Below the pieces are notes generated by a model, which was not told the DNA's origin, did not search any database, and saw nothing but the letters and a program-made list of their open reading frames with translations. The position numbers and the translations under genes are program-made. 64,000 nt of DNA from JAYVJH01 sp043777595 (GTDB lineage Bacteria > Bacteroidota > Bacteroidia > Cytophagales > Spirosomataceae): assembly GCA_043777595.1 (NCBI GenBank), contig JAYWHT010000019.1:1-64000 (forward strand). The letters are read 5' to 3'. Position 1 is the stretch's first letter; every line of letters starts with the position of its first letter. Shown one piece after another: positions 26,486 through 36,152 of this stretch.

Positions 26486-27247
26486 GTGCAATCAGTACTC
26501 TCTACGTCTGTCTTTGACCCTATTTTTGATTTTTTCAAGAAAAGTGAAGATAGCCCCGAAAAAAGACTTCGGCGTTCGATTGAGCATATTATTGGGGCAA
26601 AGCCATCAAACTTAGACTTATATGTGCTGGCACTACGGCACACATCGGCCTCCAAAGAGTCGTCTATTCAGGGTTTTAAAGAATCGAACGAAAGACTTGA
26701 ATATTTGGGCGATTCGGTGCTGGGAATGATTGTTGCTGAATATTTGTTTAAAAAATTTCCGTTCAAAGACGAAGGCTTTTTGACAGAAATACGCTCTCGT
26801 ATCGTAAACCGTGAAACGCTCAATAACATTTCTCGTAAAATCGGTTTAGACCGCCTCATCGAATACGAAACAGGACGACGTGGCGCACCCAAAAACTCGT
26901 CAATGTATGGCGATGCCCTCGAAGCACTCGTTGGGGCTGTGTATTTAGATAAAGGTTTTCGATTTTCTAAAAAATTTATAACCAAAGAATTACTCGCTCA
27001 TTACGATTTGGACGCACTGATTCAGAACAATGCCAACTTCAAGAGTCGTATCATAGAATGGGCGCAGCGAGAGGGTAAAGTCGTTGTTTTTGAAATATTA
27101 GAAGAAAAAGGCACACGGCATTTTAGAGAGTTTATTGCTCAGGTAATGATTGATGGCGAGGCGGTTACCAAAGGGGGCGGTTACAGCAAAAAGAAAGCCG
27201 AACAGTCGGCTGCCGAAAAAGCGTGCGAAAAATTAGAGTTGAAGTAA
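26486..27247 (+). CDS. rnc: Ribonuclease III
   Basis: A 253-residue double-strand-specific endoribonuclease for rRNA and mRNA processing. The signature ERLEYLGDSVLGMIVAEYLF and the second acidic site YGDALEALVGAVYLD give the two-metal catalytic centre. The C-terminal dsRBD (about 180-253) ends with GYSKKKAEQSAAEKA. The start is GTG 26486, 16 bp after the fabF stop; no better ATG is available upstream of the conserved region. Confidence 0.96.
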   Translation: MQSVLSTSVFDPIFDFFKKSEDSPEKRLRRSIEHIIGAKPSNLDLYVLALRHTSASKESSIQGFKESNERLEYLGDSVLGMIVAEYLFKKFPFKDEGFLTEIRSRIVNRETLNNISRKIGLDRLIEYETGRRGAPKNSSMYGDALEALVGAVYLDKGFRFSKKFITKELLAHYDLDALIQNNANFKSRIIEWAQREGKVVVFEILEEKGTRHFREFIAQVMIDGEAVTKGGGYSKKKAEQSAAEKACEKLELK

Positions 27248-27683
27248 CTAAGTAGTGAATAGTGAAAAACGGATAACTGAAAATGTTTTAATTAATTGAT
27301 AATCAGATATTTAAAACAAACAAAAACGTTATCTGTCTATAAGCAACTACTTGGGTATTTGGTTTACAACAATCTCAATACTCAACACCAAAATCTCTTT
27401 ACTGGTCAGTATATTGACACTTTGAAGCGGGAGCCATTGCCAACTTTATAGATGAGAGTAGGTGTTGCTACCAGTTTTCACTCGACAACTAACTACAATT
27501 TTGAATCGATTGGGGTTCAATCACAAAAAACTAAATTATAACTTTCAAGTCCACCCCATCAGACTTACTCATGTGAGTGAGCGGCCGAGTGATTGAGAAA
27601 GCGATGGCGCAATTAAAATTTGTTTTTATGTCAAATCCAACCATTGGGTTTTAATATAAAAAACAAACGCAGATATTTGCCTT
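27248..27683. other. Intergenic region with dispersed-repeat motif, no gene seen
   Basis: This 436-bp gap has stops in all frames and no plausible gene. It begins right after the rnc stop with the recurring motif AGTAGTGAATAGTGAAAAACG and carries a small palindrome CTTACTCATGTGAGTGAG near 27565. Near the end, at about 27643, AATCCAACCATTGGGTTTT is a weak copy of the AATCCAATCGTTGGATTTTTT repeat found at 32, 38 and 45 kb. The promoter of the following kinase gene should lie in it, but no clear consensus is visible. Confidence 0.6.
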
Positions 27684-30600
27684 ATGAAATCTATGTTGCG
27701 TCGTTTATTTAACTTCTGTGTTATTGGTCTATGCATTGCTTTCACAGCCCAAGCCCAAGCACCTCACTATAAACAGTTTGGTGAAGAAGACAACGCCCCT
27801 ACTGGTATTTTGTATAGTACTTTTCAAGATTCAGAGAGCTATATTTGGGTGAGTTCTACAGATGGGGTTTCTCGGTACGATGGTCAAAAATTTGAAAATT
27901 TTTCAACAAAAAACGGGCTACTAAAAAACGATGTGTGGGGGTTTTTTGAAGATAAATTTGGACATATTTGGCTACAAACTAACTTTAATGACCAACTAAA
28001 CATACAGTATTTTGACCTCAGTACGCACCAAGTCGTTACCTTGCAGTTGCCTGTTGATAAAGTACTACTTCGAAAAGCAGGAGCGCACTCGTTGGCAAAT
28101 GGCCAGTTACGATTTGAAATGATTGACGATGAAACCATTGGAATCCACTTGTCTGCCTATTCTGGCACTAACGACTCCTATTTTTATGCTTTCCTCAAAC
28201 CATCAGCTACGGGCATAGCGATAGTCGAAGCCTCACCAAAACTATTAGATTTATACAAAAATAACGTAGTTGATACCGCTAAAAATTTTAAACGAAAGCA
28301 AATTGATGGCTTTACGGCCATAGACCTCGGCGCAAACCCAGGGCTTTGGAAGTTTTATGGTAACCAATGGCGACAAGTGAGTAAAATTAGCGGTGTTTTT
28401 CAACCATCTGCACCAATAGATATTAGTAATATATTTTTTTTGACTGATAGTAGCTACATCATTAAAAACAAAAATCGGGCGATATTGTGGCATAACAAAA
28501 AAGGGCAAATGGGCGAATATGTTGCCAACTCTGCCTTTAAATTCGTAAATGCTCAAACAAAAGACCTTGTCTTAATACAAACAAAATTGGGGGTAACGCT
28601 ACTCGACAACCAACTCAAAGCAACAGGCTATACCACTCGGTTTGATTTTATGAAATCTTGGAAAGTCAAAGTTGTGTATGTGGACAGGCAACAAAACTGG
28701 TGGATTACGACCGAAGACAACCACCTGCGGCTTGTCTCGTCTAAGGCACTATTGCACTCACAAAACTATGACTTGGGCGAAGCCGTGAGGCACATTGTGC
28801 AGGACCCGTTCGGACGTATCTGGGCAGGTACACAATCGGGGAGGCTACTATACAAATCGACTAATACACCATGGCAAGAGACCCGTTTGAATTTGCCTTT
28901 TACACAGTATATCAGAGGTTTGGCATGTATGCAAAATGGGGACTTATGGATAGCCAATGACCAACAAATTGCCAAGATAGATGTAAAAAGTAGGACGCTA
29001 CCGAGTATTTTTCAACTTAAAGATTTTAGTAACAGCAAATCTTTGGTTTTGAACCAAAAAGCAGATTTTGTTGGCTCGAAGGGGTCTATTAAATCTTTAC
29101 GAATATACAATAATCAACTCTGGGCTACAACTGCCAGCGAGGGCATTAAAATTGATATGTCGCAAGGTAATTATCGCTTTACATCTATTGCCGAAAGCCG
29201 TTGTTATGCCTTACAACCTACTTCAAAAGGTATTTTTGTAGGCCGTTTGGACGGTGTATATTTACAAACAGACAGCGCAAGGCTCGTCAAGGGTATTCCA
29301 CAAAATGCTGTTACTGACTTGGCTTTAGTCCAAAATAAGTTGTATGTAGCCACACAGTCAGATGGCTTGTATGTTAATGACATTGTGAACCACAAAATGG
29401 CAAAAATAAAGGGTATTGCCGACGATAATATCCATAAGTTGGTGATAGATAAAGCCCAAAACCTATGGATATGCAGCCAAAAGCAAGGTTTGGCCAAATT
29501 GGCAAAAGGCCAGTTGGTGTTTATAACTATGGCCGATGGCTTGCCTACCAACGATGTCTATGACGTATTGATTGCTGATGGGCAACTTGTCATAGCCACT
29601 GCCAAAGGCATAACGAAGATAGATGAGGGGAAGATAACACCCACATTATCAGTACCATTATTGTTAAAATCGGTTCAGTTTGATTATCAAAAACTAGACT
29701 CGGTGATTTTGAATCCAAAAAAATCACCGAAATTAGTATTAGACAATAACCAAAACGACCTCACTTTTGAAGTCAATAATTTGAATTACCAAACTCTCAA
29801 ATCAAGTATTTATAATTATACATTACTCAAAAATCAAGATACAGTATCAGTAATATCAAAACCTGAGCAGAGGCATGAATTTCGGTTTTTGGAAGCTGGC
29901 GACTATCGGCTGGTGGTCAGTACCGACAACGCCAAACCTGTGTCATTTGAGTTCAAAATCTTAAATCCCTTCTATTGGCGTTGGTGGTTTTGGCTCGTGG
30001 CGAGTAGTTTGGTAGCGGCGGTTATTTATTATAGAGTAAGGCTCAACATGAAAAAAGCATCGCTGGAATTACGTGCTTTGCAAGGCCAAATGAACGCCCA
30101 CTTTGCAGCAAACTTTATGGAGGTCGTCAAAAACTTGGTACTCCGAGAAAACAAATTGGCAGCTTTTAACTCGCTCAGTATGTTTGGTGGACTGATGAGG
30201 GATTTTGTGGTGGCTTCTCGCAACAAACGAATTTCGGTGGCCGAAGAAATCGGATTTCTGAAACGTTACATTGAGTTGGCCAAGCTGGTTTATAATCTCA
30301 AAAAAACAGATGACTACGACAAAATCCTTACCGACAGCCTGTCGATCAGTTCCGATATTGACCCTAATACGTTTATTAGGCCATTGTTGGTTCAGCCTAT
30401 TGTCGAAAACGCCTTTAAGTATGGTATTTTTCATAAAGCGGCCCCGAGTAAACTATCAATTAGATTTGAGCCATTTAATGCTCAGTCAATCAAATGTATC
30501 GTCGAAGACAATGGCGTAGGCCGCAAGCGAGTGGGCGAAATTCAGGCTCAAGAAAAAGCAGATCTCAAACAAATGCTGGGAAAAATCCCTAATGAGTCCA

Positions 30601-30701
30601 AAGGCTCGATACAGTCGATGCGTGAGGCTGGAGTAAAAATTACAGTCATCGACTTACCACAGGGAATGAGAATAGAAATGATTTTAGAAATATTAAAATA
30701 A
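27684..30701 (+). CDS. LytS-type sensor histidine kinase with beta-propeller sensor
   Basis: A 1005-residue hybrid-free sensor. It has a signal peptide, two-component-regulator propeller repeats (for example SYIWVSSTDGVSRYDG near residue 55, and many IWAGTQSGRLLY-like blades), a Y_Y_Y-type Ig domain (about 660-760), a membrane helix (WWFWLVASSLVAAVIYY), a His_kinase dimerisation domain and a HATPase domain (PLLVQPIVENAFKYGI and VEDNGVGRKRVGE). The phospho-acceptor box reads QMNAHFAANF where the family usually has QMNPHFIFN, with the His kept. The LytTR response regulator starts 8 bp downstream. The input is probably a periplasmic glycan or peptide. Confidence 0.92.
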   Translation: MKSMLRRLFNFCVIGLCIAFTAQAQAPHYKQFGEEDNAPTGILYSTFQDSESYIWVSSTDGVSRYDGQKFENFSTKNGLLKNDVWGFFEDKFGHIWLQTNFNDQLNIQYFDLSTHQVVTLQLPVDKVLLRKAGAHSLANGQLRFEMIDDETIGIHLSAYSGTNDSYFYAFLKPSATGIAIVEASPKLLDLYKNNVVDTAKNFKRKQIDGFTAIDLGANPGLWKFYGNQWRQVSKISGVFQPSAPIDISNIFFLTDSSYIIKNKNRAILWHNKKGQMGEYVANSAFKFVNAQTKDLVLIQTKLGVTLLDNQLKATGYTTRFDFMKSWKVKVVYVDRQQNWWITTEDNHLRLVSSKALLHSQNYDLGEAVRHIVQDPFGRIWAGTQSGRLLYKSTNTPWQETRLNLPFTQYIRGLACMQNGDLWIANDQQIAKIDVKSRTLPSIFQLKDFSNSKSLVLNQKADFVGSKGSIKSLRIYNNQLWATTASEGIKIDMSQGNYRFTSIAESRCYALQPTSKGIFVGRLDGVYLQTDSARLVKGIPQNAVTDLALVQNKLYVATQSDGLYVNDIVNHKMAKIKGIADDNIHKLVIDKAQNLWICSQKQGLAKLAKGQLVFITMADGLPTNDVYDVLIADGQLVIATAKGITKIDEGKITPTLSVPLLLKSVQFDYQKLDSVILNPKKSPKLVLDNNQNDLTFEVNNLNYQTLKSSIYNYTLLKNQDTVSVISKPEQRHEFRFLEAGDYRLVVSTDNAKPVSFEFKILNPFYWRWWFWLVASSLVAAVIYYRVRLNMKKASLELRALQGQMNAHFAANFMEVVKNLVLRENKLAAFNSLSMFGGLMRDFVVASRNKRISVAEEIGFLKRYIELAKLVYNLKKTDDYDKILTDSLSISSDIDPNTFIRPLLVQPIVENAFKYGIFHKAAPSKLSIRFEPFNAQSIKCIVEDNGVGRKRVGEIQAQEKADLKQMLGKIPNESKGSIQSMREAGVKITVIDLPQGMRIEMILEILK

Positions 30702-30709
30702 TAGCCATA

Positions 30710-31444
30710 ATGATTACCTGTATCATCATAGACGACAATCCTGCGGTTTGCGACACGCTCCAGCTCATATTGGGCGAGTTTTATAGCAAACGCATAACAG
30801 TCTTAGCCATTGCCGAAAGCATAGAAGTTGGTGAGGCCGCTATCATTGACCTAAGACCAGATATTATTTTTTTGGACGCACACCTGCCCAATGTTGGTGG
30901 TTCTGCGCTCATCAGCCGAATGTACCGTAACCATATCTACAAAGGAATCGAGACTATAAAAATATTTTTATACACGGCCAAAACCGAAGTCTATGAAAGC
31001 ATCAAAGATTCTGAATGGAGGTACCCTGTCAGGATTTTGAACAAGGGTATTCAGACCATCGAAAACTTTGGGGAACTCATCGAGGAAGCCCAGCTCTGGA
31101 TAGACACCGAGCGAGCTACAAAAACTTTGAGAATTGGGTCAGAGGTGTTTTATGTTGGTGATATTGAGTACTTTGAGACCGACTCGCCCAACGTTAATGT
31201 GTTTGTAAATGGCCATGCTCACCGAGCTGGCTACCCGTTGGCACATTTCAAAAAAATGATAACCGACCAACCCACCTCAGCCATGCCCTTGCCGCAGTAT
31301 TTTTTCTTTGCTACCAACGACTATATTTTCAACCGAACTTTTGTTGAGAGCTACAGTCAAGACACCGTTATGCTCAAAAATGGCCGACCCACTGTACTCT
31401 CTCGCATTCAGCGCCCTGCCTTTGAGACTTGGTGGCGGGGTTAG
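30710..31444 (+). CDS. LytTR family response regulator
   Basis: A 244-residue two-domain regulator. The receiver (residues 1-125) has the acidic pocket IIDDN and phospho-acceptor Asp56 in IIFLDAHLPN. The C-terminal domain (about 135-244) is LytTR-like: VFYVGDIEYFETDSPNVNVF and a final FNRTFVESYSQD...NGRPTVLSRI pattern. It lies 8 bp behind its kinase. Its last 4 bp overlap the end of the convergent Rpn gene. Its targets may be among the exported proteins further on, which is unproven. Confidence 0.9.
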   Translation: MITCIIIDDNPAVCDTLQLILGEFYSKRITVLAIAESIEVGEAAIIDLRPDIIFLDAHLPNVGGSALISRMYRNHIYKGIETIKIFLYTAKTEVYESIKDSEWRYPVRILNKGIQTIENFGELIEEAQLWIDTERATKTLRIGSEVFYVGDIEYFETDSPNVNVFVNGHAHRAGYPLAHFKKMITDQPTSAMPLPQYFFFATNDYIFNRTFVESYSQDTVMLKNGRPTVLSRIQRPAFETWWRG

Positions 31445-32415
31445 GCATTTAGTTGTTGTCGTGCTTGTTCTACAAACGCAACAGGCATATTGGCCAATCG
31501 GGCAATTTTGGCACTGTCAAAATCAGTTTCTAATAAAAGGCTTTTTACAAAAATATGCGCCTGTGCTAGTTTTCCTTCGGCAATTCCTTTTTCAATACCC
31601 CTCTGCTCACCCTTTTGCTCGCCTCTTTGCTCACCCCTTTGCTCGCCTCTTTGCTCGCCAATGCGCCGCTCACGTTCCAAAACAAATTCTTCTATGCCCA
31701 TTGTTTTTTTAGATTTATTGGTCAATGTTTCTATTTCTGTATCAAATTTATCAATTAAAATTTTACTTTTAAAACGAATATAAAGTTTTAAAAAATTCAT
31801 CAAAACCCTGATTTTATCTTTTGGTATTTGTTTTTGTAATAGTTTTCTGGCCAAATCTATTTTTAACTCATATAGTTTTTCTTGGCTCAATTTGTTTTTT
31901 TGAAGGGCTACCAACGCCGTCAAAACGACTAAGGCAAACAAATTGGTACTTTCCTCTAATTTTAGAGCATCTTGCTCCAAAATTTTGTAAGTATTGAACT
32001 CATACCCCAAGCGTGTACCTAAGTATGATTCTTCAAAACAAGTAGGCTTGAATCTTTTATTGGAGTCGGTTAAAATAGCAAAAGCGGCGATAGGCTTGTC
32101 ATATTTGTCTCTGATTCTGTAATAATATTGGAACATTCTATACGCAAAAGTTTCATCGCTATTGCCCTGTACCTCAATGTGTACCAAAATCCACTCTTCT
32201 TGACCTGTCCGAGTAAAGACTTTTACCAATTTATCAACAAAACGAGGATTAAACTCGTCTTGATTGACAGGATAAATTTGTTCTAATTCTTTGTCTAAAA
32301 ACTCAAAACCTCTTTCCAAATCAAATCTTTTGTCGGCATCGGCCACAAAAAACCGTAGGAAGTCATCGAAAATATCTTCTAAAATGGCTTTCCAAAGCGA
32401 ATCATCTCTTTTCAT
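31441..32415 (-). CDS. Rpn family recombination-promoting nuclease/putative transposase
   Basis: A 324-residue PD-(D/E)XK nuclease of the Rpn/YhgA-like group. The catalytic core WILVHIEVQGNSDETFAYRMFQYYYRIRDK contains the E-x-Q motif, and the start DDSLWKAILEDIFDDFLRFF is typical. A C-terminal low-complexity tract of four-residue repeats (GEQR/GEQK, about residues 265-285) comes from imperfect 12-bp tandem DNA repeats (about 31610-31670), a known unstable region in this family. Rpn proteins cleave DNA and can promote RecA-independent recombination. Confidence 0.88.
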   Translation of the reverse strand: MKRDDSLWKAILEDIFDDFLRFFVADADKRFDLERGFEFLDKELEQIYPVNQDEFNPRFVDKLVKVFTRTGQEEWILVHIEVQGNSDETFAYRMFQYYYRIRDKYDKPIAAFAILTDSNKRFKPTCFEESYLGTRLGYEFNTYKILEQDALKLEESTNLFALVVLTALVALQKNKLSQEKLYELKIDLARKLLQKQIPKDKIRVLMNFLKLYIRFKSKILIDKFDTEIETLTNKSKKTMGIEEFVLERERRIGEQRGEQRGEQRGEQKGEQRGIEKGIAEGKLAQAHIFVKSLLLETDFDSAKIARLANMPVAFVEQARQQLNA

Positions 32416-32495
32416 CGAACAAAACTACAAAAAACACCCCCAGAATCCAATGATTGGATTTTTTGATAGTTATTTTTTAAAGATTTTTGTGGCAT

Positions 32496-32523
32496 ACTTA
32501 AAATCAAGCTACACCAATCGTCT
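32496..32523 (+). promoter_or_regulatory. 28-bp ACTTAAAA-N15-CGTCT element, site I
   Basis: ACTTAAAA, 15 nt, CGTCT: one of five identically spaced copies in the window. It ends 41 nt before the ATG of the exported protein gene at 32565. Reading ACTTAA as -35 and CGTCT as -10 gives a 17-bp spacer, resembling an ECF-type promoter. Confidence 0.6.
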
Positions 32524-32564
32524 GAATACTTAAAACATATTTACTAACCTAATTGTCTGACAAA

Positions 32565-33482
32565 ATGAAAAAGATTTTATTTGCTTTAATGTTACTTCTA
32601 AACACATTGGTTGTTTTTGGTACAAAGATTTTAAGCCCACGGGGGTCGGGCACAGCGACTTCATCGACTGATATGTCATTAGAGGTTCTTAAACCAACTA
32701 TTTACACGTCCATTTCATGCAATGGTGGCTTGACAATAGAAAATTTGTATAACGACAATGGGTATGTATTTTATAACGCCCCGAATATACCAAAATCTAT
32801 TATTAGTACATTAGTATTAAATAAGGTTTACACTGTTGATATTTTAACAGACACTATCACAGGTTCTCTGGCGTTCACAACAAATGATAATGGTGCAACT
32901 TACGATATAAACCTGTCTAATGTACAAACTGACAGATTTGGGAGATTTAAACTGACATTCAAATTTGAAAGTACGTCCCCAAACCAATATACTAATAAAC
33001 CCTTTTATGTATTTTGTAGCGAGTTGCTTCAATTCGATTGTAGTAGATTTGGAATAGCGTGGAAAATAGAAAACGGTATCGAAGTTGCAAAAGAAGTAGA
33101 GCATTTCAAAGTGTTGTCGCAAACTGGTGAGGTGATTGTGCCAAAAACAGATGAACGTATAGTAAACATCGGCGAACGAGAAAAAGACAAATGTGTAGTA
33201 GTAGAGGTATTGGCCCCCAGAGAATTAGCAGGCAAGTATATGGTCGAGCTGAAAGGCAAAGACGACGATAGTTTTGTGTATCCCAATCCAACTTCCGATT
33301 TTATTAGGCTCAATGAAGCCGTTGAGCATTGTATGTTGCGAGACGAAAAAGGCGAAGTAAGAGGCCAATACGAAAATGTGAAAGAAATTGATGTTAGAGA
33401 GTTTGAGACGGGGACGTACTATTTGCAAATCGTTACCGACGACAAACTCGTTAGGTCTCACCGTATTTTGATAAAACGGTAG
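32565..33482 (+). CDS. Exported protein with T9SS type A sorting domain
   Basis: A 305-residue protein. The first 22 residues (KKILFALMLLLNTLVVFG) are a signal peptide; ATG 32565 is preferred to TTG 32553. The middle (about 40-220) is a beta-rich region I do not recognise. The C-terminal 75 residues match the Por secretion-tail type: VYPNPTSDFIRL, then EIDVREFETGTYYLQIVTD and KSHRILIKR-like end. It should be exported by the Sec and type IX systems and fixed to or released from the cell surface. It is preceded by promoter element site I and followed by a terminator. Confidence 0.85.
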   Translation: MKKILFALMLLLNTLVVFGTKILSPRGSGTATSSTDMSLEVLKPTIYTSISCNGGLTIENLYNDNGYVFYNAPNIPKSIISTLVLNKVYTVDILTDTITGSLAFTTNDNGATYDINLSNVQTDRFGRFKLTFKFESTSPNQYTNKPFYVFCSELLQFDCSRFGIAWKIENGIEVAKEVEHFKVLSQTGEVIVPKTDERIVNIGEREKDKCVVVEVLAPRELAGKYMVELKGKDDDSFVYPNPTSDFIRLNEAVEHCMLRDEKGEVRGQYENVKEIDVREFETGTYYLQIVTDDKLVRSHRILIKR

Positions 33483-33502
33483 CCAGCAAAATAATCATAA
33501 AT

Positions 33503-33539
33503 CAAAAGCCGCTGTTCGGAAATAGAGCAGTGGCTTTTT
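33503..33539 (+). terminator. Terminator after the T9SS protein gene
   Basis: AAAAGCCGCTGTTC pairs with GAGCAGTGGCTTTTT with one mismatch around a 7-nt loop, then a T-run. Confidence 0.85.
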
Positions 33540-33564
33540 CTATAATCTAAACCACTCCAATCTA

Positions 33565-35934
33565 ATGTTTCGCTTTATTTCTATTTTTTTCTTTGTTTTT
33601 TCATTGATTGCTCAGGCACAAAAATCTAAAACTATACCAGATTCGGTTGTGCAACAAAAGCTATACGACTGGTACGACAAATTGGGCATGAATCAAGCCA
33701 TCAGTCCCAAAGAAATTACTCAAATAGAAACTACAGCTTTGGCTTTTCGTCAAAAATCGTTTAGGTTGCCTACATACGACAGCTACTATGTTTTCAATCG
33801 TTTGGGTAAATTTTATTTGGATAAACAAGCATTTGAAAAAGCAGAATATTGGATTAAATTAACATTAGACGATTTGACAAAAAAATCAAATAAGCCGTCT
33901 GTAAATGATAACCCAGCCAGTATTTATGAAAACCTTGTTGATGCTCATAATTTGATGATGACTGTCAAAAAGACCAAAACAGACTATACCAAAGCACTTT
34001 TTCATGGCAGACAAGCGATAGAATTTAGCAATAAATTTGCCTCGTTTGTCAAAAACGACACAAACGTAAGTAAATCAAATCAAATAGTCGTTGGGCGGAC
34101 TTTGCTCAATTTTGGTTCGATATACCGCTTCCAAAAACAGTATGACTCGGCAAAAATATATATTGAAAAAGGTGCTTCTTATCTAAATATTTTATTTCAA
34201 AAAGACAGGTATGAATATAACAGTGGTCAAGGTATTTTATATAGCGAGGCATCAAGTTATCGAGATTTCGATAAATCTGTTTCTTTTATCAACACAGCCT
34301 ACAACCTAAGCAAAACTCCCGAACAGAAACTACGTGCTTTGCAGAGAAAAACCAAAATATATGTATTGAGTAACCAACTAAACCAAGCACAGGCAACTAT
34401 CGATAAGGCGAAAGAAATCGTGGACAGCGACATTCCTGCTTTTACCACAAACCAAACCCACATCATTCAAGGCGATATTTACCGTCTCAAAGGCGATTTG
34501 AGCGCAGCGTTAGTGTCGTATCAAAAAGCGGTTGATTTGCATAAAAACGATAATTTTTCGGATAACTTGCGTGCCTCACTCTATGGAAAATACCAAATTT
34601 TGGTTCTTCAAAAAAAACACAAAGAAGCCGTATTGGTAGCATCTGAAATTGACAATAACATTGACATATTACGCAACAACTACGAGGCCGAAGACTCTAA
34701 GTTATTTTTGGTTAAGAACCAATATGCTTTTTACGAATCGGCCCTCGAAGCCTGCTACATTCAGCACGACACGACTTCGGCGTTTAGGTTTATCGAAAAA
34801 AGTCGAGCTGTGTTATTGATAGAACATTTGTCGTACCAAGAAAAAGAAAAAGAAAAAAAGAAGGATATAGTGAGCGACTTGCCAGCCATCAAAGACAGCC
34901 TACAACGTTACCACCAAGCGTTAGTGTCGTATTTTGTGGGCGACAGCGCAGTTTATGCCTATTGTATTGCCAACGGACGAACTAAATTTCTGAAACTCGC
35001 CATCAGCCCTCAAAAGTTAGACAAACTAACGTCCGATTTTTATAAAGTCTGTACCACAAGCCAATACCAATGGTATGAGCGGCTTTGGGCTATGGTACAA
35101 AATTGGTTTGGTCATTATAACTATTTCAGCGAGGCTTTTGAGGTTTATCAAGCCCTTTTTCAGCCATTGGGCTTGTCAAAAGGCACAAACGTGTTGGTGT
35201 CGTTCGACGGGCGAACGATTCCATTTGAGGCATTTTTGAAAAAAGATACATTAGACAGTCAAAACTTCTTGCTCAATGATTTTACATTTAGTTATACCTA
35301 CTCGGCTTCGTATTGGGCGCAGTCGTTGGCCAAAGTACCGACCAATACACATACGCTATTGGCCGTTATGCCCGTTACTTCCGAGGGGCGTTCTACACTT
35401 TTGGGTGGCGATGAGGTAACGGCTTCACTACGCAAGCACAGCTACCAAGTTACAACACTGCGACAAAACAACGCCACCCGCCACAAAGTAATGGCCGCCA
35501 TTGAGGGCAACTATGGCACGATTTATTTTCACGCTCATGCCGAAGCCAATACCATCACAAATACTGCCGAATTGTATTTATTCAAACAAGATATACTTCA
35601 AATGACTGCCTTGATGCAGGAAAATGTGGAGATAAAGGCAAATTTAGTAGTTTTAACAGCCTGTCAAACTGCCGTTGGCACCACGGCACGGGGCGAAGGC
35701 ATCATGAGTTTGGCACGGGGATTTGCTTATGCTGGCGTACCCAGCACGATAGCCTCTACGTGGAGTATTCCAGAGGCGGCCTCGACCGAAATATCGTCTG
35801 TTTTTTTTGAAAATCTACAAAGCCAACTACCCAAAAATACAGCCCTAACAACCTCTAAAAGAACTTTTATAAAAAATAACGCCGAGCAATTTATGCCCGT
35901 TTTCTGGGCAGGATTGGTGCTGATTGGAAAATAA
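33565..35934 (+). CDS. Exported TPR-CHAT protein
   Basis: A 789-residue protein: signal peptide (FRFISIFFFVFSLIAQA), helical TPR-like repeats (about 60-430, for example YRLKGDLSAALVSYQKAVDL), and a C-terminal CHAT caspase-like protease domain (about 500-789). The catalytic His lies in TIYFHAHAEAN (about 656-658) and the Cys in LVVLTACQTAVGTTARGEG (about 700), followed by the usual FWAGLVLIG end. Both catalytic residues are present. CHAT proteases take part in defence and signalling in other systems; an exported TPR-CHAT protein is common but uncharacterised in Cytophagales. No obvious protease target is adjacent. Confidence 0.9.
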   Translation: MFRFISIFFFVFSLIAQAQKSKTIPDSVVQQKLYDWYDKLGMNQAISPKEITQIETTALAFRQKSFRLPTYDSYYVFNRLGKFYLDKQAFEKAEYWIKLTLDDLTKKSNKPSVNDNPASIYENLVDAHNLMMTVKKTKTDYTKALFHGRQAIEFSNKFASFVKNDTNVSKSNQIVVGRTLLNFGSIYRFQKQYDSAKIYIEKGASYLNILFQKDRYEYNSGQGILYSEASSYRDFDKSVSFINTAYNLSKTPEQKLRALQRKTKIYVLSNQLNQAQATIDKAKEIVDSDIPAFTTNQTHIIQGDIYRLKGDLSAALVSYQKAVDLHKNDNFSDNLRASLYGKYQILVLQKKHKEAVLVASEIDNNIDILRNNYEAEDSKLFLVKNQYAFYESALEACYIQHDTTSAFRFIEKSRAVLLIEHLSYQEKEKEKKKDIVSDLPAIKDSLQRYHQALVSYFVGDSAVYAYCIANGRTKFLKLAISPQKLDKLTSDFYKVCTTSQYQWYERLWAMVQNWFGHYNYFSEAFEVYQALFQPLGLSKGTNVLVSFDGRTIPFEAFLKKDTLDSQNFLLNDFTFSYTYSASYWAQSLAKVPTNTHTLLAVMPVTSEGRSTLLGGDEVTASLRKHSYQVTTLRQNNATRHKVMAAIEGNYGTIYFHAHAEANTITNTAELYLFKQDILQMTALMQENVEIKANLVVLTACQTAVGTTARGEGIMSLARGFAYAGVPSTIASTWSIPEAASTEISSVFFENLQSQLPKNTALTTSKRTFIKNNAEQFMPVFWAGLVLIGK

Positions 35935-35990
35935 ATAAATTTTTATATCTATTTCAAAAACCAGTATCTTTACAAAAAAACTATACGACT

Positions 35991-36152
35991 ATGATTACCG
36001 TATCAATAGAAACCAGCAGACCCAAAGCCATAGACTTTGCCCGAAAACTGATGGCAAGCAAAAGACAGTCTCAGAAAGAAATGCAAGTGTTTGCGAAAAC
36101 ATCTGAATTTCAAGACATAATAACAGAATTAGAGAAAAAGAATGGACGGTAA
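35991..36152 (+). CDS. Small protein (53 residues) ahead of the DUF6169 gene
   Basis: ATG 35991 opens a 53-residue frame, MITVSIETSRPKAIDFARKL followed by a basic helix and a charged tail ending ELEKKNGR. It overlaps the start of the DUF6169 gene by 11 bp, which implies translational coupling. The family is not recognised; size, charge and coupling recall antitoxin or adaptor proteins. Confidence 0.6.
   Translation: MITVSIETSRPKAIDFARKLMASKRQSQKEMQVFAKTSEFQDIITELEKKNGR

Noticed and set aside
31605..31672. CRISPR-like short tandem repeats
   Set aside because: They are contiguous 12-bp units inside the Rpn coding frame without spacers.
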